This document shows positions 8,546-17,426 of a stretch of DNA of 43,669 nt, in pieces. This DNA comes from Chloroflexi bacterium GWB2_54_36. GTDB lineage: Bacteria; Chloroflexota; Anaerolineae; Anaerolineales; Anaerolineaceae. The notes below the pieces were generated by a model, which searched no databases, was not told where the DNA came from, and was given only the letters and a program-made list of their open reading frames with translations. Numbering within the stretch: the first letter of the stretch is position 1; every line of letters starts with the position of its first letter. The position numbers and the translations under genes were made by a program. The stretch is taken from the NCBI GenBank assembly GCA_001796355.1, contig MGMG01000061.1, positions 1 through 43,669 on the forward strand, given 5' to 3'.

Positions 8546-11041
8546 TTAACTTGTTTCGTCGGCCGGGCGCGGAGACGAAAGCGGGGTTTCCGATTGGGGC
8601 TCTGGTTCACCATCCGCCAGCCCATCGCTCCGGTTCTCGATGAATGTCAAGAAAACAGCCACCACCCGTGGATCAAATTGCTTGCCGCTGAGAGCGGTGA
8701 TATGCTGGATGATTTTCTCTTTTTTCCAGCCTTTGCGGTAACGCCGGTTAAAGATCAGCGCGTCCCACACATCCACGACCGCGAAAATGCGTGCCGGCAG
8801 GGGAATTTCTTCTCCCTTGAGTTTACGCGGGTACCCTGAGCCGTCCCACCATTCATGGTGGGACTGAGGAATATTCAGGGCAGGGCGCAAGAAGTCAATC
8901 GAGGACAGCATTTCGACCGAGTAGATTGGGTGCTTTCGCATGATCTCCCAGTCCATCTCTGTGAGGTTATCCTGCTTTTTCAAGATGCTGTCAGGGATGG
9001 CCATTTTACCGATATCATGTAGCAGCGACCCGCGCCGGATATGGAGTAAATCTTCGCCGTGCAAGCCCATTTCACTGGCAAGCGCCACGGTCAATGCTGC
9101 CACCCGGTGCGAGTGGCCTTCCGTCTCACCGTCGCGCAATTCCAATGCGCGCGCCCAACCTTCGATGGTAGCGTCATACGCCAGAGTCAAATCCAGGTTG
9201 GCGGTGTGCAGGTCTTTGAGCAACTGGGCGTTGTCTATGGCGATGGCTGCCTGGTTGGCAATGGCTTCCAGAAAATTCATCCAGGCGGGATCGGCGCCAA
9301 GCGGCGAACGTTGGAAGATTTCCAATACCCCCTGCACCTCGCCCTTGGTGATCAGCGGGACGCCGATATACGATGCGAAGCGTTCAGCTTTCACCCAGCG
9401 CGGTGGGAAAATACCATCGACACCATTGGTCAAGTCATCCACTCGCAGCAGTTTGCGCTGCATGGCTACCCGTCCGGAAAAACCACGGCCGATTTCCAGG
9501 CGCACATCACGGATGGCGTTGGTTAGAAACCCCTGTCCGGCTGCGTAGGCCAGTTGTTGCGTATTTTTCTCTAATAAGAGCACCGCGGCGGCATCTACAC
9601 TGAGCTGTGCAGTGACTTGCTCCAATAATACGCGCAGCGTGAGGGGTAGGTCCATCGAGGCGGTGATAGCCATGTCCACGGCTCGCAGCGCTGCCATGTG
9701 TTTGAGCTGCTGTTGAATTTGCTCCTCCGCCCGGCGGTTTTCGGTGGAGTCCATAAACATGTCTAAAGTCGCGGGCTTGCCTTCCCATTCGATCAATACT
9801 GAATGAATAGTCACCCAGCGCAGCTCTCGCGTTTGCGTCATGATACGGAACGAATATTGGGAGAGAATGTCTTCGCCCTTCAGCCGACGTTGGTAACGGT
9901 CCATCACCATGTCCACATCGTCAGGATGGATGGTATCCTGGATATTCATCCCGATGAACTCTTTGGCGGTATACCCAAAAATTTCAGCGGCGCGGGCATT
10001 GGCAAATACATATTGATCACCGCAGGAGACGATCACCCCTTCGGTAGCGTTATCGACCAACAGGCGATACTGGTTTTCGCTCCTGCGCAACTCTTCTGTG
10101 CGGGTCTTGATTCGGCGCTGGAGTGATCGGCTCCAAACTAGCACTACGACTAGCAGAATGAGCGCAATTCCCATCCCATATACATAAGGGTGGATGGTTA
10201 ACCATGACGTTTCTTTTTGGTAAACACCGAACCATTTCTCCTGAATGTCATGCAGCACGCCGCTGGTATGAACCGTATAAAGGCCTTCGTTTATTTTCGC
10301 AAGAAGTTTGTAGTTTCCTTCGGCAACCGCGGCAGCGTATTTGCGCGTCATCAAATCAACCTCTACGCGCCGCAGGTTGGTGACTTCCATGTTTCTGATT
10401 AGATACTCAGCTTGAATGCGGCTAAGAATGGCGCCGTCATAATTATTTTGTGAAAGCAGACGGATAGCATCGGTGGGCTCATTGACTTGAACGATGCGAG
10501 AAGTAAAGCGTTCAGCGACCAGATATTCGTGGACGACTGAATTGGAAATCACGATGATTTCCTTCCCGCGCACATCTTCCAATGTGCGGGCAGGTGAATC
10601 GTTGCGCACATAAAGGTCGAAGGTCGTGTAGGTGATCGGAACGGAAAAATCAAGGTCGGCGTCGCGATTGGTCGAATATGCCAATCCTGCCAGCATGTCT
10701 ACTTTTCCATCCAGTAGATCCTGGCGGGACTGCTGAGAATTTGTCAAAATAAACTGCACCTCAAAATCCATCGCACGTGCGATGGCCTTAACCAGGTCAA
10801 TAGCAAAGCCAGCCGGCTGGCCATTTTCCAGGTATTCATACGGCGGGTTGGAAGCGGAACCACCCACCCGGATCACCGGGTTGTCAGCTGGCGCGTCCGT
10901 TGACTGAAAGGGCGTTTCAACCGGTGAAGGGGTCTGGGCGCTGACCCGGTTTTGCCGGGTTGACAGCAACGCTGCCCAGCCAGCCGTAACGGCAGCCAGA
11001 ATGAGAATCGAGGTCCAGTTTTTTATTCTAGTCGGGTTCAT
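8546..11041 (-). CDS. Solute-binding/PAS/GAF/HD-GYP sensor, probable cyclic-di-GMP phosphodiesterase
   Basis: An 831-residue membrane signalling protein. After an N-terminal signal/membrane segment (ILILAAVTAGWAALL), residues about 53-278 form a bacterial solute-binding domain of family 3 (NPPYEYLENGQPAGFAIDLV), placed outside the membrane. A transmembrane helix (YGMGIALILLVVVLVW, about 288-304) leads to a PAS domain (about 320-445), a GAF domain (about 450-600) and a C-terminal HD-GYP domain. The HD-GYP part has HDIGK and HHEWWDGSGYP, so metal binding and cyclic-di-GMP hydrolysis look intact. The expected role is to sense an amino-acid-like ligand and lower cyclic-di-GMP. It stands alone and convergent to the HAD gene. 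A TTTAAT box ends 5 bases before the ATG, so it may be leaderless. Confidence 0.92.
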   Translation of the reverse strand: MNPTRIKNWTSILILAAVTAGWAALLSTRQNRVSAQTPSPVETPFQSTDAPADNPVIRVGGSASNPPYEYLENGQPAGFAIDLVKAIARAMDFEVQFILTNSQQSRQDLLDGKVDMLAGLAYSTNRDADLDFSVPITYTTFDLYVRNDSPARTLEDVRGKEIIVISNSVVHEYLVAERFTSRIVQVNEPTDAIRLLSQNNYDGAILSRIQAEYLIRNMEVTNLRRVEVDLMTRKYAAAVAEGNYKLLAKINEGLYTVHTSGVLHDIQEKWFGVYQKETSWLTIHPYVYGMGIALILLVVVLVWSRSLQRRIKTRTEELRRSENQYRLLVDNATEGVIVSCGDQYVFANARAAEIFGYTAKEFIGMNIQDTIHPDDVDMVMDRYQRRLKGEDILSQYSFRIMTQTRELRWVTIHSVLIEWEGKPATLDMFMDSTENRRAEEQIQQQLKHMAALRAVDMAITASMDLPLTLRVLLEQVTAQLSVDAAAVLLLEKNTQQLAYAAGQGFLTNAIRDVRLEIGRGFSGRVAMQRKLLRVDDLTNGVDGIFPPRWVKAERFASYIGVPLITKGEVQGVLEIFQRSPLGADPAWMNFLEAIANQAAIAIDNAQLLKDLHTANLDLTLAYDATIEGWARALELRDGETEGHSHRVAALTVALASEMGLHGEDLLHIRRGSLLHDIGKMAIPDSILKKQDNLTEMDWEIMRKHPIYSVEMLSSIDFLRPALNIPQSHHEWWDGSGYPRKLKGEEIPLPARIFAVVDVWDALIFNRRYRKGWKKEKIIQHITALSGKQFDPRVVAVFLTFIENRSDGLADGEPEPQSETPLSSPRPADETS

Positions 11042-11402
11042 CGGTCATTAAATTAGCCCGGGTGAAATCCTGATTTGCAAAACCCGGTCGGGCCAACCGG
11101 ATCACCAGTAACGAACGATAAATGCTGCAGGACAATTAGGTTAATTGTAAGGGGTTTTGCGATTATTTCATATGCCTGAAAATCATTGCTTATTGGATAA
11201 AACCGAAATTCGGCTCCGGCTGAGCATTCTACAGCCCTAGGCTTGAAAACTGGGGGAGCAACTCGATGTTTGTCAGAGCTTGATCATGATCTTCCTCTTG
11301 TTTCCCTGCGCAGCACGCCTGAATGTTGTACAATGAGTTTATAAAATCCCCCTTTGCGACTCGACAATTTTTCAACTGAATCAAGGAGCTTAAGGAATTG
11401 CC
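11042..11402. other. Intergenic region between the divergent HD-GYP sensor and serA genes
   Basis: 361 bp without a convincing gene. On the plus strand TACAAT (11329-11334) and TATAAA (11340-11345) are candidate -10 elements for serA, both without a clear -35. On the minus strand TTTAAT (11047-11052) abuts the sensor start. No repeat family or riboswitch block was recognised. Confidence 0.5.
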
Positions 11403-12338
11403 ATGTATAAAATCTTGCTGACCGATGGGCTTGAAGAAAATGGGCAGGTCATCCTGCGTGCAAACGCTTTGGTTGACAACAACCCAACCATCACCGCTGA
11501 TGACTTGCTAAAAGTTGTTGGCGAGTATGATGCTCTGATTGTTCGCGGACGCACCAAAGTGACGCCGGCGGTTTTTGAGGCTGGCAAAAAGCTGAAAGTG
11601 GTCGGCAGGGCCGGCGTTGGCGTGGACAATATCGACCTGAACGCAGCCAAAGCGCACGGCGTGACCGTGGTCAATTCTCCCACCGCCACCACCCTGGCAG
11701 TCGCAGAGCTGGCGATGGCCCTGATGCTTTCAATCGTCCGCGACATTCCACGCGGCGATGCCGGGATGAAAGCCGGCAAGTGGCTTAAGAAAGAAATGGA
11801 AGGCACCGAACTCTGGCACAAAAAGCTGGGTGTGATCGGGTTTGGCCGCATCGGTGAGGCCACTGGCAAACGCGCGGCCGCCTTTGACATGGAAATCCTG
11901 GGCTATGACCCGCTCATTCCGGCCGCTGAAATCGTCAAACGTGGCGGAAAGCCGGTTTCCTTTGAAGAATTGTTAGCCAAATCCGATATCATCACCATGC
12001 ACCTGCCGCTGACCCCTGAATCGAAGGGGATGCTCAATGCAGCCGCCTTCGCGAAAATGAAAGATGGTGTACGCATCGTGTGCGCCGCGCGCGGCGGCGT
12101 GATCGATGAGGAGGCGCTGCTGGCGGCGCTTGAATCGGGCAAAGTAGCTGCAGCCGGTCTGGACGTATTCGCCACCGAACCCCCGGGCCTGACTGCTCTG
12201 GTTAGCCACCCGCACGTGGTTTGTTCTCCACACATTGGCGCTCAGACGGCTGAGGCCCAGGTTCGGGCAGCGGACGATATCGCCAATGAAGTTCTTGCCG
12301 CGCTGGACGGCAAGGCGCTGCGCTGGAAAGTTGCCTGA
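11403..12338 (+). CDS. serA: D-3-phosphoglycerate dehydrogenase, short form
   Basis: It oxidises 3-phosphoglycerate to 3-phosphohydroxypyruvate, the first step of serine synthesis. The 311 residues contain only the substrate- and NAD-binding domains: VVGRAGVGVDNIDLNAAKAHG at the domain crossing, the Rossmann motif GVIGFGRIGEATG, the arginine in CAARGGVIDEEAL, the glutamate in FATEPPG and the catalytic histidine in CSPHIGAQT. The ACT and intervening regulatory domains of long SerA proteins are absent, so serine feedback through an ACT domain is not expected. An AGGAG lies 15 bases before the ATG and AAGGAA 5-6 bases before it. The gene ends in a strong terminator. Specificity within the 2-hydroxyacid dehydrogenases is inferred, but the fit to SerA is good. 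Confidence 0.88.
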   Translation: MYKILLTDGLEENGQVILRANALVDNNPTITADDLLKVVGEYDALIVRGRTKVTPAVFEAGKKLKVVGRAGVGVDNIDLNAAKAHGVTVVNSPTATTLAVAELAMALMLSIVRDIPRGDAGMKAGKWLKKEMEGTELWHKKLGVIGFGRIGEATGKRAAAFDMEILGYDPLIPAAEIVKRGGKPVSFEELLAKSDIITMHLPLTPESKGMLNAAAFAKMKDGVRIVCAARGGVIDEEALLAALESGKVAAAGLDVFATEPPGLTALVSHPHVVCSPHIGAQTAEAQVRAADDIANEVLAALDGKALRWKVA

Positions 12339-12404
12339 AGATCATGTAAAATTACAGGGTGGTCGGTAAGACATACCCTGCCTAAATGCTCTCCAAGATT
12401 TGAG

Positions 12405-12433
12405 GGGCGGGACAATGCACCCGCCCTTTTTTT
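12405..12433 (+). terminator. Intrinsic terminator of serA
   Basis: Arms GGGCGGG and CCCGCCC with an 8-base loop, followed by seven T. It lies about 65 bp after the serA stop. Confidence 0.92.
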
Positions 12434-12472
12434 GACTCAATCTTGTAATCATCGAAGATACGGAGGAGCCAG

Positions 12473-13975
12473 ATGAAGGAAAAGTTAGCAGCTTTCAAAG
12501 TTGAAATGGGCGAGATTTGGGATCTCAATATGGCTGGCGCGTTGCTTGGCTGGGACCAACAAACCAATATGCCCCCAAACGGTGCTGAGGAACGCAGCGA
12601 ACAGCTGGCAACCCTATCGAAAATCGCGCATCACAAGGCAACCTCAGATGAAATTGGCAAGATGCTGGATGAACTGCTGGTCTATGCCAAGAGCCTGGAG
12701 CCCGATTCGGATGATGCACGGCTTATTCGGCGTTCGAAAATCGATTTTGATAAAATGACCCGCGTTCCATCCGAAAAAGTAGCTGAGTTCGCACGAGTCA
12801 CAACCCTGGCGCAAGAAAAATGGGTGCAGGCCCGGGCTAAATCGGATTTTTCGCTTTTCCGCCCACACCTTGAACGCATTGTCGAACTGCGCCGGGAATA
12901 TGCCGATTATTTCAAACCTTACGATCACGTGTATGACCCGCTGCTGGATGATTTTGAGCCGGGTCTCAAAACCGCTGACGTGAAAGACATTTTCTCCCGC
13001 TTGCGCCCGCAGCAGGTTAAACTCCTCCAGGCTATCGCAGCTCGCCCGCAAGTTGAGGATGACTTCCTACATTTGAAATATGACGACAAAAAGCAGTGGG
13101 ATTTTGGCGTGGATATCATCACCCGCTTTGGTTATGACTGGAATGCTGGACGGCAGGACCGCTCAGCACACCCGTTTACCACCAGCTTTGGCATTGGGGA
13201 TGTGCGCATTACGACCCGCATCCTTGAGAATCTGGTTAGTTCCGGCCTGTTCGGCACCATGCACGAAGCCGGTCACGGCATGTACCAGCAAGGGCTGGCT
13301 GCCAACCTGAGCCGTACCATTTTGGCTAACGGCGCATCCATGGCGGTGCATGAGTCGCAATCCCGCATGTGGGAAAACCTGGTTGGCCGCTCGCGCGCAT
13401 TCTGGCGTTTTTTCTACCCAAAACTCCAGGCGGTTTTCCCTGCCCAGTTGGGGAATGTTTCCATGGAAAAATTCTATAAGGCGATCAACAAGGTTGAACC
13501 ATCCTATATTCGCACCGAATCAGATGAAGCGACCTACAATCTGCATGTCATGCTGCGGCTGGAGCTTGAAATTGCCCTGATGGAGGGTACCTTGAAAGTG
13601 GCGGACCTGCCGGAAGCCTGGAATACGCGCATGCAGGAATATCTTGGCATCACCCCGCGCAATGACAGCGAAGGCGTTTTGCAGGATGTGCACTGGTCGG
13701 GTGGAATGATTGGCTACTTCCCCACTTATGCGCTCGGGAACCTGGTTTCTGTCCAGCTCTGGGAGGTCATCAATCGGGATATCCCCGATCTGGAGAGTCA
13801 GATTGAACAGGGTGAATTTGGCGCCCTGCTTGGCTGGCTGCGCGAGAAGGTGCATCGCCACGGCTCCAAATTCGACCCGCAGGAACTGGTACAGAAAGTT
13901 ACGGGCTCCAAGATCGACCCGCAGCCGTATGTTGGCTACCTGCGGACCAAGTACAGCGACATCTACGGTTTGTAG
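12473..13975 (+). CDS. M32-family metallocarboxypeptidase (Taq type)
   Basis: A 500-residue cytoplasmic zinc carboxypeptidase that trims amino acids from peptide C-termini. The zinc site is HEAGH at residues 264-268 (HExxH), followed by the family motif HESQSRMWEN, which supplies the third ligand region. The length, the N-terminal WDQQTNMPPNGAEERSEQLA block and the C-terminal GYFPTYALGNLVSVQLW block are typical of thermostable carboxypeptidase 1 relatives. GGAGG precedes the ATG. The gene is a single transcription unit after the serA terminator. It probably recycles peptides; no partner gene is nearby. Confidence 0.95.
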   Translation: MKEKLAAFKVEMGEIWDLNMAGALLGWDQQTNMPPNGAEERSEQLATLSKIAHHKATSDEIGKMLDELLVYAKSLEPDSDDARLIRRSKIDFDKMTRVPSEKVAEFARVTTLAQEKWVQARAKSDFSLFRPHLERIVELRREYADYFKPYDHVYDPLLDDFEPGLKTADVKDIFSRLRPQQVKLLQAIAARPQVEDDFLHLKYDDKKQWDFGVDIITRFGYDWNAGRQDRSAHPFTTSFGIGDVRITTRILENLVSSGLFGTMHEAGHGMYQQGLAANLSRTILANGASMAVHESQSRMWENLVGRSRAFWRFFYPKLQAVFPAQLGNVSMEKFYKAINKVEPSYIRTESDEATYNLHVMLRLELEIALMEGTLKVADLPEAWNTRMQEYLGITPRNDSEGVLQDVHWSGGMIGYFPTYALGNLVSVQLWEVINRDIPDLESQIEQGEFGALLGWLREKVHRHGSKFDPQELVQKVTGSKIDPQPYVGYLRTKYSDIYGL

Positions 13976-14055
13976 AGTGCGCAGAGGGCATCTCAAAGCT
14001 TATATGCACGATTTGCCCGGCGAGCACAATGGTTGGTTAAAACCACCCCCTCCAA

Positions 14056-14094
14056 CCTCCCCCAAAATCCTGAAATGCCGGATTTTAGGGGAGG
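14056..14094. repeat. Inverted repeat element upstream of the F420-type gene
   Basis: Arms CCTCCCC-C-AAAATCC and GGATTTT-A-GGGGAGG pair over 14 of 15 positions around a 9-base loop. It lies in the 285-bp gap after the carboxypeptidase gene. No T run follows, so it is more likely a dispersed repeat than a terminator. The rest of the gap holds a possible TACAAT box near 14181 and nothing else recognised. Confidence 0.7.
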
Positions 14095-14260
14095 CAACAA
14101 GGGTGCACTTTCCGCAGGATGCTTCGCTCGGTTGCAGATTGCCCCGCGGATGGGGATGCGTAAACTGCAATACGCGTCGCTACAATGGTTGTGCAGAGGA
14201 TTTTTCAAAAAGGTTGTCTACTTCTTTTTAGGCGCCCCCTTCGTTTCTACCGAGGCTCAA

Positions 14261-15130
14261 ATGAAATTTGGCATTGTGCTGCCCAATTACGGCCAGGACG
14301 CCACGCGCCTGACCATCGTTGATACAGCCCTGGCGGCTGAAAGCCTGGGGTTTGACTCGGTCTGGACGACCGACCACCTGGCGCTGCCGCAGGATGATGC
14401 GCAGATTTACGGGTTGATTTACGAGGCAATCACCACACTGGCCTACCTGGCGGGTAGCACCAGCCGCATCCGACTGGGGATTTCCGCGCTGGTTCTACCT
14501 CAGCGCAATCCGGTAGAAGTTGCCAAGCAATTAGCAACCCTGGATGTCCTGTCGGGCGGACGGGTGAACCTAGCAACCGGAATCGGATGGTCAGCGGGAG
14601 AATATCAAAACCTGGGCCAGAATTTTCACAACCGCGGCAAACGCATGGACGAAGCGCTCAAAGTACTGCGTACCCTGTGGCGCGGTAATAAAACCGTTTC
14701 TTTTCAAGGCAAATACTATGCTTTTGACCAGGTGGCCTTTGCGCCGCAACCCGTTCAATCCGGCGGACCGCCGCTGTGGGTCGCTGGCGACTCTCTGGCG
14801 GCGCTCAAACGTGCTATTTATTATGCTGACGGCTGGCACCCGCATATGAATACGCCCGAGGATCTTGCTGAAGCGCTGAAACCCGCTCGCAAGCTGATAG
14901 GGACGCGCCCATTTACGGTCTGCCTGCGGATGAGGGCTGAATTTACCTCCCAGCCGGATCCAGCTACTACACTCGTTGGCAGCCCGGCGGATATGATCGC
15001 GAAGCTGAAGGCCTTCCGGAGCGCTGGCGCCGGCTACGCTATCCTGTTCTTTCCCGGGCAGACTAAGGGTGTGCGGGAGCGGGGCATGCAGACTTTTGCC
15101 AAAGAAGTCATGCCTGCCTTATTGGATTAG
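14261..15130 (+). CDS. Luciferase-like F420-type oxidoreductase
   Basis: A 289-residue TIM-barrel enzyme of the luciferase-like monooxygenase family. The start MKFGIVLPNYG and the segments AESLGFDSVWTTDHL, RIRLGISALVLPQRNPVEVAKQ and GRVNLATGIGWSAGEYQNLG are typical of actinobacterial and Chloroflexota F420-dependent members. The cofactor (F420 or FMN) cannot be settled from the sequence; F420 is inferred from the subfamily style. An in-frame extension upstream runs through the inverted repeat and is not believed. The ATG at 14261 has no strong ribosome binding site. It is a monocistronic gene with no substrate clue. Confidence 0.87.
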   Translation: MKFGIVLPNYGQDATRLTIVDTALAAESLGFDSVWTTDHLALPQDDAQIYGLIYEAITTLAYLAGSTSRIRLGISALVLPQRNPVEVAKQLATLDVLSGGRVNLATGIGWSAGEYQNLGQNFHNRGKRMDEALKVLRTLWRGNKTVSFQGKYYAFDQVAFAPQPVQSGGPPLWVAGDSLAALKRAIYYADGWHPHMNTPEDLAEALKPARKLIGTRPFTVCLRMRAEFTSQPDPATTLVGSPADMIAKLKAFRSAGAGYAILFFPGQTKGVRERGMQTFAKEVMPALLD

Positions 15131-15199
15131 CCCGGCCTACAATTTAATAACAATTTGAATTTTGAAGGGCTACAGCACCAGTACGTCGTTTAACCGGTA

Positions 15200-15205
15200 T
15201 ATAAT
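15200..15205 (+). promoter_or_regulatory. -10 element of a probably leaderless gene
   Basis: TATAAT ends 6 bases before the ATG at 15212, and no ribosome binding site is present. Confidence 0.6.
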
Positions 15206-15211
15206 CGCTGT

Positions 15212-16228
15212 ATGATTTCGACGGGATTCAAGCGGGATATTAAACTGGCAGCTTTAATGCTGGCAGTTTTGTTGATCAGTGTTGGATGCCGGGCGGAAGC
15301 GGCGCCTGGCTTGCCTAAAACCAGCCCGGTCGAGCGAATTTCGGTGACCGACACCCCAATGAATTTGCCCTCACTGCCGGTTCCAACCTCAACTGAAGCA
15401 TCTTTGCAGGAGACCCCGGTGAACCTGGCAGTTCCACCGGTCGAACTGATCGTCCCCAGTCTGTTCGTGTTAGGTTCAACCCCTACGCCAATGACCGAAC
15501 CGCTGGCATCACCGACTGCTACGACGCGAGCTTTCCGTCAGGCAAGCGTCACACCCCCGCCGTCAATGGCGAAAATGCGGATCACCAAGCCCGGTCCATA
15601 CTCGAAGCTCTCTTCACCGATCCAAATGGAAGCTTTGATCAACTCAGGGGATGATGGGCTGGTGTATGTGGATTTAATCGGCGAAAATGGCCGTTTGATG
15701 GTCAGCGAAGTGCTGGATTTTCGCAATTATGACGCCAAGAACTTTTACATCTCTCCCGAAATACCATTCCAAATCAACAGCGCGGCGGAACTCGCCCGGC
15801 TGGTGGTTTACACCAGGGACATGTTTGGCCAGATGATCTCGCTGGTATCGGTGGACGTGCTTCTGATGCAAATGGGCGGCAGCGACCTTACCCCACCGGA
15901 GGTCGAGCTTGAGCCGTACCGGGTGGATACTCCGCGCGAGGGTACGCTGATTACCGGTGGAACAGTGTCCATCAACGGGAGCGCGCGTCCGGTCAATAAC
16001 AATCCATTGATCATCGAATTAATTGACGAAAAGGGCGCGGTAGTCGGTTCCGGCGAGGTGCAAGTCTCTCAACCTTCCGACGGGATCGCTCACGTGCCGT
16101 TTCAATTAGAAGTGCCCTACACCGTCACCCGCCGTGTGCGCGTGCGCCTGGCCATCCACCAGGAGAGTTCGACCCGCATCCCGGGTGTGATCTGGATGAC
16201 CTCGACGATTCTGTTTTTAGAACCTTAG
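15212..16228 (+). CDS. Lipoprotein with Ig-like domains, function unknown
   Basis: A 338-residue predicted lipoprotein. The lipobox LISVGC places the modified cysteine at residue 26. A Pro/Thr/Ser-rich linker of about 90 residues follows (PVPTSTEASLQETPV type), a usual spacer across the cell wall. Two beta-rich regions come after residue 120: one starts MRITKPGPYSKLSSPIQMEA, the other EGTLITGGTVSINGSARP; both have the look of Ig-like folds with a shared I/V-x-G-x-A pattern. No catalytic residues are apparent. It is convergent with the DinB-like gene, and the two stop codons interlock. Probable cell-surface binding or structural role, inferred only. Confidence 0.75.
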   Translation: MISTGFKRDIKLAALMLAVLLISVGCRAEAAPGLPKTSPVERISVTDTPMNLPSLPVPTSTEASLQETPVNLAVPPVELIVPSLFVLGSTPTPMTEPLASPTATTRAFRQASVTPPPSMAKMRITKPGPYSKLSSPIQMEALINSGDDGLVYVDLIGENGRLMVSEVLDFRNYDAKNFYISPEIPFQINSAAELARLVVYTRDMFGQMISLVSVDVLLMQMGGSDLTPPEVELEPYRVDTPREGTLITGGTVSINGSARPVNNNPLIIELIDEKGAVVGSGEVQVSQPSDGIAHVPFQLEVPYTVTRRVRVRLAIHQESSTRIPGVIWMTSTILFLEP

Positions 16229-16974
16229 CCTGGTTGAGTGGTGTTTGAGCTGTTCAATAGCGCCTGGAAAGCCGGGTCTTCACGCAGGCTGGCCAGGTCG
16301 CCATCTTCACGCGCCCAATTGACCAAATCCGGGCGCAGTGTAAAGCTCCTGGCAAGGAAATCCACTGCCTGTTCATCGTTGCCTGTGAGCGCATAAAAAC
16401 AGGCACGGTCATAATACACCGTTCCGAACGACCAGGGGGTGTCATCGATGACCGTGATATCCTCCATCATTTGATCCTGGAGTTGGTTTACCTTGGCGAT
16501 GTTGCCAAGCTTAAGGTATGCATCCGTGATGTGATAGAGTGGATGAAAGTAGGCGTCGTTTATCGCGTATCCCAAAAGGGTACGGTTTTTTAGGTGAGGG
16601 TGAAAGTTTGGTTTACGAAAATCTTCTTCGCTGAAACGCGCCAAGGCTAATGGGAAAGCTGATAAAACGGTTTCTGCCTCACGGAGCAACGCTTGGATCG
16701 ATAGGTTTTTGGTTTCCTCGAAGTTTTGCCGGTTGCATTCCTCGTATCCGGGATATTCGGGTGGATTTTGACCGCGTGAAAGGTATGAAAGCGTTTCAAC
16801 CGAGCGCCGCCGCCAGTATGTGATGTGTGAAATGCGGTCTTTGGGCGCCCACTGCTCATAGGTACCAGTCGCCTGGCGCTCCCCGTCACTTAAAGAGTTC
16901 AAGTATTCCAATTCAAGGCGGTGAGCCTTTTTGATCAAGCCCATCAGGTGGGTCGGGATATCTTTGGGTGGCAT
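16225..16974 (-). CDS. DinB/ClbS-like helical-bundle protein with C-terminal TPR-like region
   Basis: A 249-residue cytoplasmic protein. The N-terminal 160 residues look like a DinB-type four-helix bundle: YEQWAPKDRISHITYWRRR matches the W-x-x-KD-x-x-xHi-x-W pattern of the ClbS/DfsB group, and a later NDAYFHPLYH provides a possible metal or catalytic histidine. The last 70 residues (VYYDRACFYALTGNDEQAVDFLARSF) resemble a tetratricopeptide repeat, a fusion that suggests protein contacts. It is the last gene of a leftward operon, 15 bp after yjbQ. Function unknown; DinB-fold proteins often use thiols or detoxify small molecules. Confidence 0.75.
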   Translation of the reverse strand: MPPKDIPTHLMGLIKKAHRLELEYLNSLSDGERQATGTYEQWAPKDRISHITYWRRRSVETLSYLSRGQNPPEYPGYEECNRQNFEETKNLSIQALLREAETVLSAFPLALARFSEEDFRKPNFHPHLKNRTLLGYAINDAYFHPLYHITDAYLKLGNIAKVNQLQDQMMEDITVIDDTPWSFGTVYYDRACFYALTGNDEQAVDFLARSFTLRPDLVNWAREDGDLASLREDPAFQALLNSSNTTQPG

Positions 16975-16989
16975 ATTTTTCCTTTCAGC

Positions 16990-17409
16990 TTACTCGCCAA
17001 TGATTTTGACCAGGATGCGCTTGTTGCGTCCCCCATCGAATTCACCGTAAAAAATTTGTTCCCAGGGGCCAAAATCCAGACGCCCGTTGGTTATGGCAAC
17101 CACCACTTCACGCCCCATGACCTGGCGTTTCAGGTGGGCATCGGCGTTGTCTTCGCCGGTAGCATTGTGTCGGTATTGCCCAACCGGCTCGTGCGGCGCC
17201 AGTGACTCGAGCCAGCGCTCGTAATCTGCGTGCAGCCCGGTTTCGTCGTCGTTGATGAAAACCGATGCGGTAATATGCATGGCGTTGACCAGCGCCAGTC
17301 CTTCGCGGATACCGCTTTCCCGCAGGCAATCCTCGATTTGGCCAGTGATGTTCACGAAGCCGCGGCGAGATGGGATATTAAACCAGAGTTCTTTGCGATA
17401 GCTAATCAA
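16990..17409 (-). CDS. yjbQ: YjbQ/UPF0047 family protein
   Basis: A 139-residue single-domain protein of the conserved YjbQ family, annotated in some genomes as a secondary thiamine-phosphate synthase because members rescue thiamine mutants weakly. The family blocks are all present: [37 protein letters not shown] and [19 protein letters not shown]. The conserved histidines and acidic residues suggest a metal site. It lies 17 bp downstream of ppk1 and 15 bp upstream of the DinB-like gene, so the three form one operon. The true physiological reaction is not established. Confidence 0.9.
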   Translation of the reverse strand: MISYRKELWFNIPSRRGFVNITGQIEDCLRESGIREGLALVNAMHITASVFINDDETGLHADYERWLESLAPHEPVGQYRHNATGEDNADAHLKRQVMGREVVVAITNGRLDFGPWEQIFYGEFDGGRNKRILVKIIGE

Positions 17410-17426
17410 CCAAAATCCTCCAGCGA

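Noticed and set aside
14033..14260. Extension of the F420-type oxidoreductase
   Set aside because: It crosses an inverted repeat, and the family starts at MKFGIV.
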